From: an uncultured Carnobacterium sp. | GTDB lineage: Bacteria > Bacillota > Bacilli > Lactobacillales > Aerococcaceae | DNA length: 21,412 nucleotides | Assembly: GCA_905371865.1 (NCBI GenBank) | Contig: CAJPNA010000006.1 | Coordinates: 1-21,412, forward strand | Reading direction: 5' to 3' | Part shown: positions 20,988 through 21,412 of the stretch, one piece after another | Numbering within the stretch: position 1 is the stretch's first letter | How the letters are laid out: the number at the start of each line of letters is the position of its first letter | Notes under the pieces: generated by a model | What the model saw: the letters and a program-made list of their open reading frames with translations, nothing else | What the model was told of the DNA's origin: nothing | Database searches by the model: none | Made by a program: the position numbers and the translations under genes

Positions 20988-21219
20988 GTAGATAAGTCAG
21001 CAGAGTTAAGTCCAGTAGAAAAAGGAAAAGTAGTCGATGAAGTTAAGAGAGCTAACCCAGACTCCCGAGTGGGAACAATTGTAAAAGTAGTAAATGAGGA
21101 ATCCTTATCAAATACTGGTACAAAATCTGAATATTTTATTATTCGGCGCTGCTGCAACAAGCATTCTATTAGGCTTAGGTTTAGTGAAACGTAATGAAGA
21201 CGAAGAAAATACAAACTAA
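20988..21219 (+). pseudogene. C-terminal relic of an LPXTG-type surface protein
   Basis: After a stop at 20985-20987 a frame reads VDKSAELSPVEKGKVVDEVK then RANPDSRVGTIVKVVNEES, then LSNTG (21105-21119), then TKSEY. The frame must change by one base in the T-run at 21134-21137 to continue as LLFGAAATSILLGLGL, followed by VKRNEDEENTN and TAA (21217-21219). Sorting motif, hydrophobic segment and charged tail in this order are the wall-anchoring signal of sortase substrates. The motif has Ser for the Pro of LPNTG (one base, CCA to TCA). The N-terminal part is missing, and no start with a ribosome binding site precedes it. Together these show decay, not a functional small protein. Confidence 0.78.
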
Positions 21220-21257
21220 TTCCAAATAAAAGAAAGCTATTTAATTAGCTCAATGTG

Positions 21258-21291
21258 AAAAGGTTGATGGAGAAATCCATCAATCTTTTTT
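21258..21291 (+). terminator. Terminator after the surface-protein relic
   Basis: AGGTTGATGGA (21261-21271) pairs with TCCATCAATCT (21276-21286) around a GAAA loop, 11 pairs with one G-T, followed by TTTTT. Confidence 0.9.
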
Positions 21292-21412
21292 CATAGAGGA
21301 ATACTCACTATAAGTCGTCCTCAATGAGTCTACTATTGGATGAAGTCTTTTAAAACGTAAAAAAGTTTTATGTACTTCAATAAAAATTAAGGTAAAAGGA
21401 GTTTCTTCCACT
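21292..21412. other. Right-edge intergenic region
   Basis: No gene starts inside the window. TAAAAC and GTTTTA at about 21353-21374 can pair. AAAAGGAG near the end (about 21395-21402) looks like a ribosome binding site for a gene beginning just beyond the right edge. Confidence 0.4.

Noticed and set aside
20984..21214. Minus-strand 76-codon ORF.
   Set aside because: It is the antisense shadow of the LPXTG-protein relic, whose sorting signal gives a clear sense on the plus strand.
1..21412. CRISPR array, tRNA or rRNA genes, intact insertion sequence, prophage or toxin-antitoxin pair.
   Set aside because: No regularly spaced repeats, no cloverleaf-like sequences noticed, and no transposase, integrase or phage structural protein among the readable frames.

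Overview
The window reads as a chromosomal segment of a low-GC Gram-positive bacterium of the order Lactobacillales. Pointers are the AGGAGG-type ribosome binding sites, the glmU-prs and dusB-lysS orders, a niaX-niaR pair under a palindromic operator, lipoboxes of LxxC type, and a relic of an LPXTG-type surface protein. A Granulicatella/Carnobacteriaceae-like genome is my best guess, from overall feel rather than a decisive marker.

Layout. 1-2486: a decayed membrane gene on the minus strand, a three-gene cluster of unknown function (511-2004, preceded by a 21-codon coupled micro-ORF), and a clear mntH (NRAMP manganese transporter) pseudogene reduced to its two ends. 2521-7868: mostly single genes with their own terminators. 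They encode a lipid-anchored C39-like cysteine protease, a TfoX N-domain protein, a GNAT acetyltransferase behind a broken small ORF, an S66/MccF-like peptidase, DNA-3-methyladenine glycosylase I, two small unknown genes (one Cys-rich) and another GNAT. A 42-bp direct repeat brackets the two unknown genes. 7869-13119: a 147-aa one-pass membrane protein, a GNAT gene, a rhodanese/GNAT translationally coupled pair, a lipoprotein on the minus strand, a small two-TM protein, a Nudix hydrolase and a lipid-anchored DNA/RNA non-specific nuclease.

13158-14276 is the niacin module on the minus strand: niaX (ECF transporter S component) then niaR (niacin-responsive repressor). They share a strong promoter whose -10 abuts a perfect 16-bp palindrome, the likely NiaR autoregulatory operator. 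14421-20690 is the housekeeping block on the plus strand: glmU, prs, two tandem paralogous membrane proteins, dusB and lysS, each with recognisable promoters and/or terminators. 20691-21412 holds no intact gene. It contains the decayed C-terminus of a sortase-anchored protein, with the sorting motif altered to LSNTG and a one-base frameshift in the membrane segment.

I do not see a CRISPR array, an intact insertion sequence, rRNA or tRNA genes, or an obvious new multi-gene defence system. The most noteworthy material is the amount of gene decay (at least three firm or probable pseudogenes and several short relics), the repeat-flanked two-gene module near 6.7-7.5 kb, the unknown cluster at 0.45-2.0 kb, the NiaR operator architecture, and a structured leader in front of dusB.
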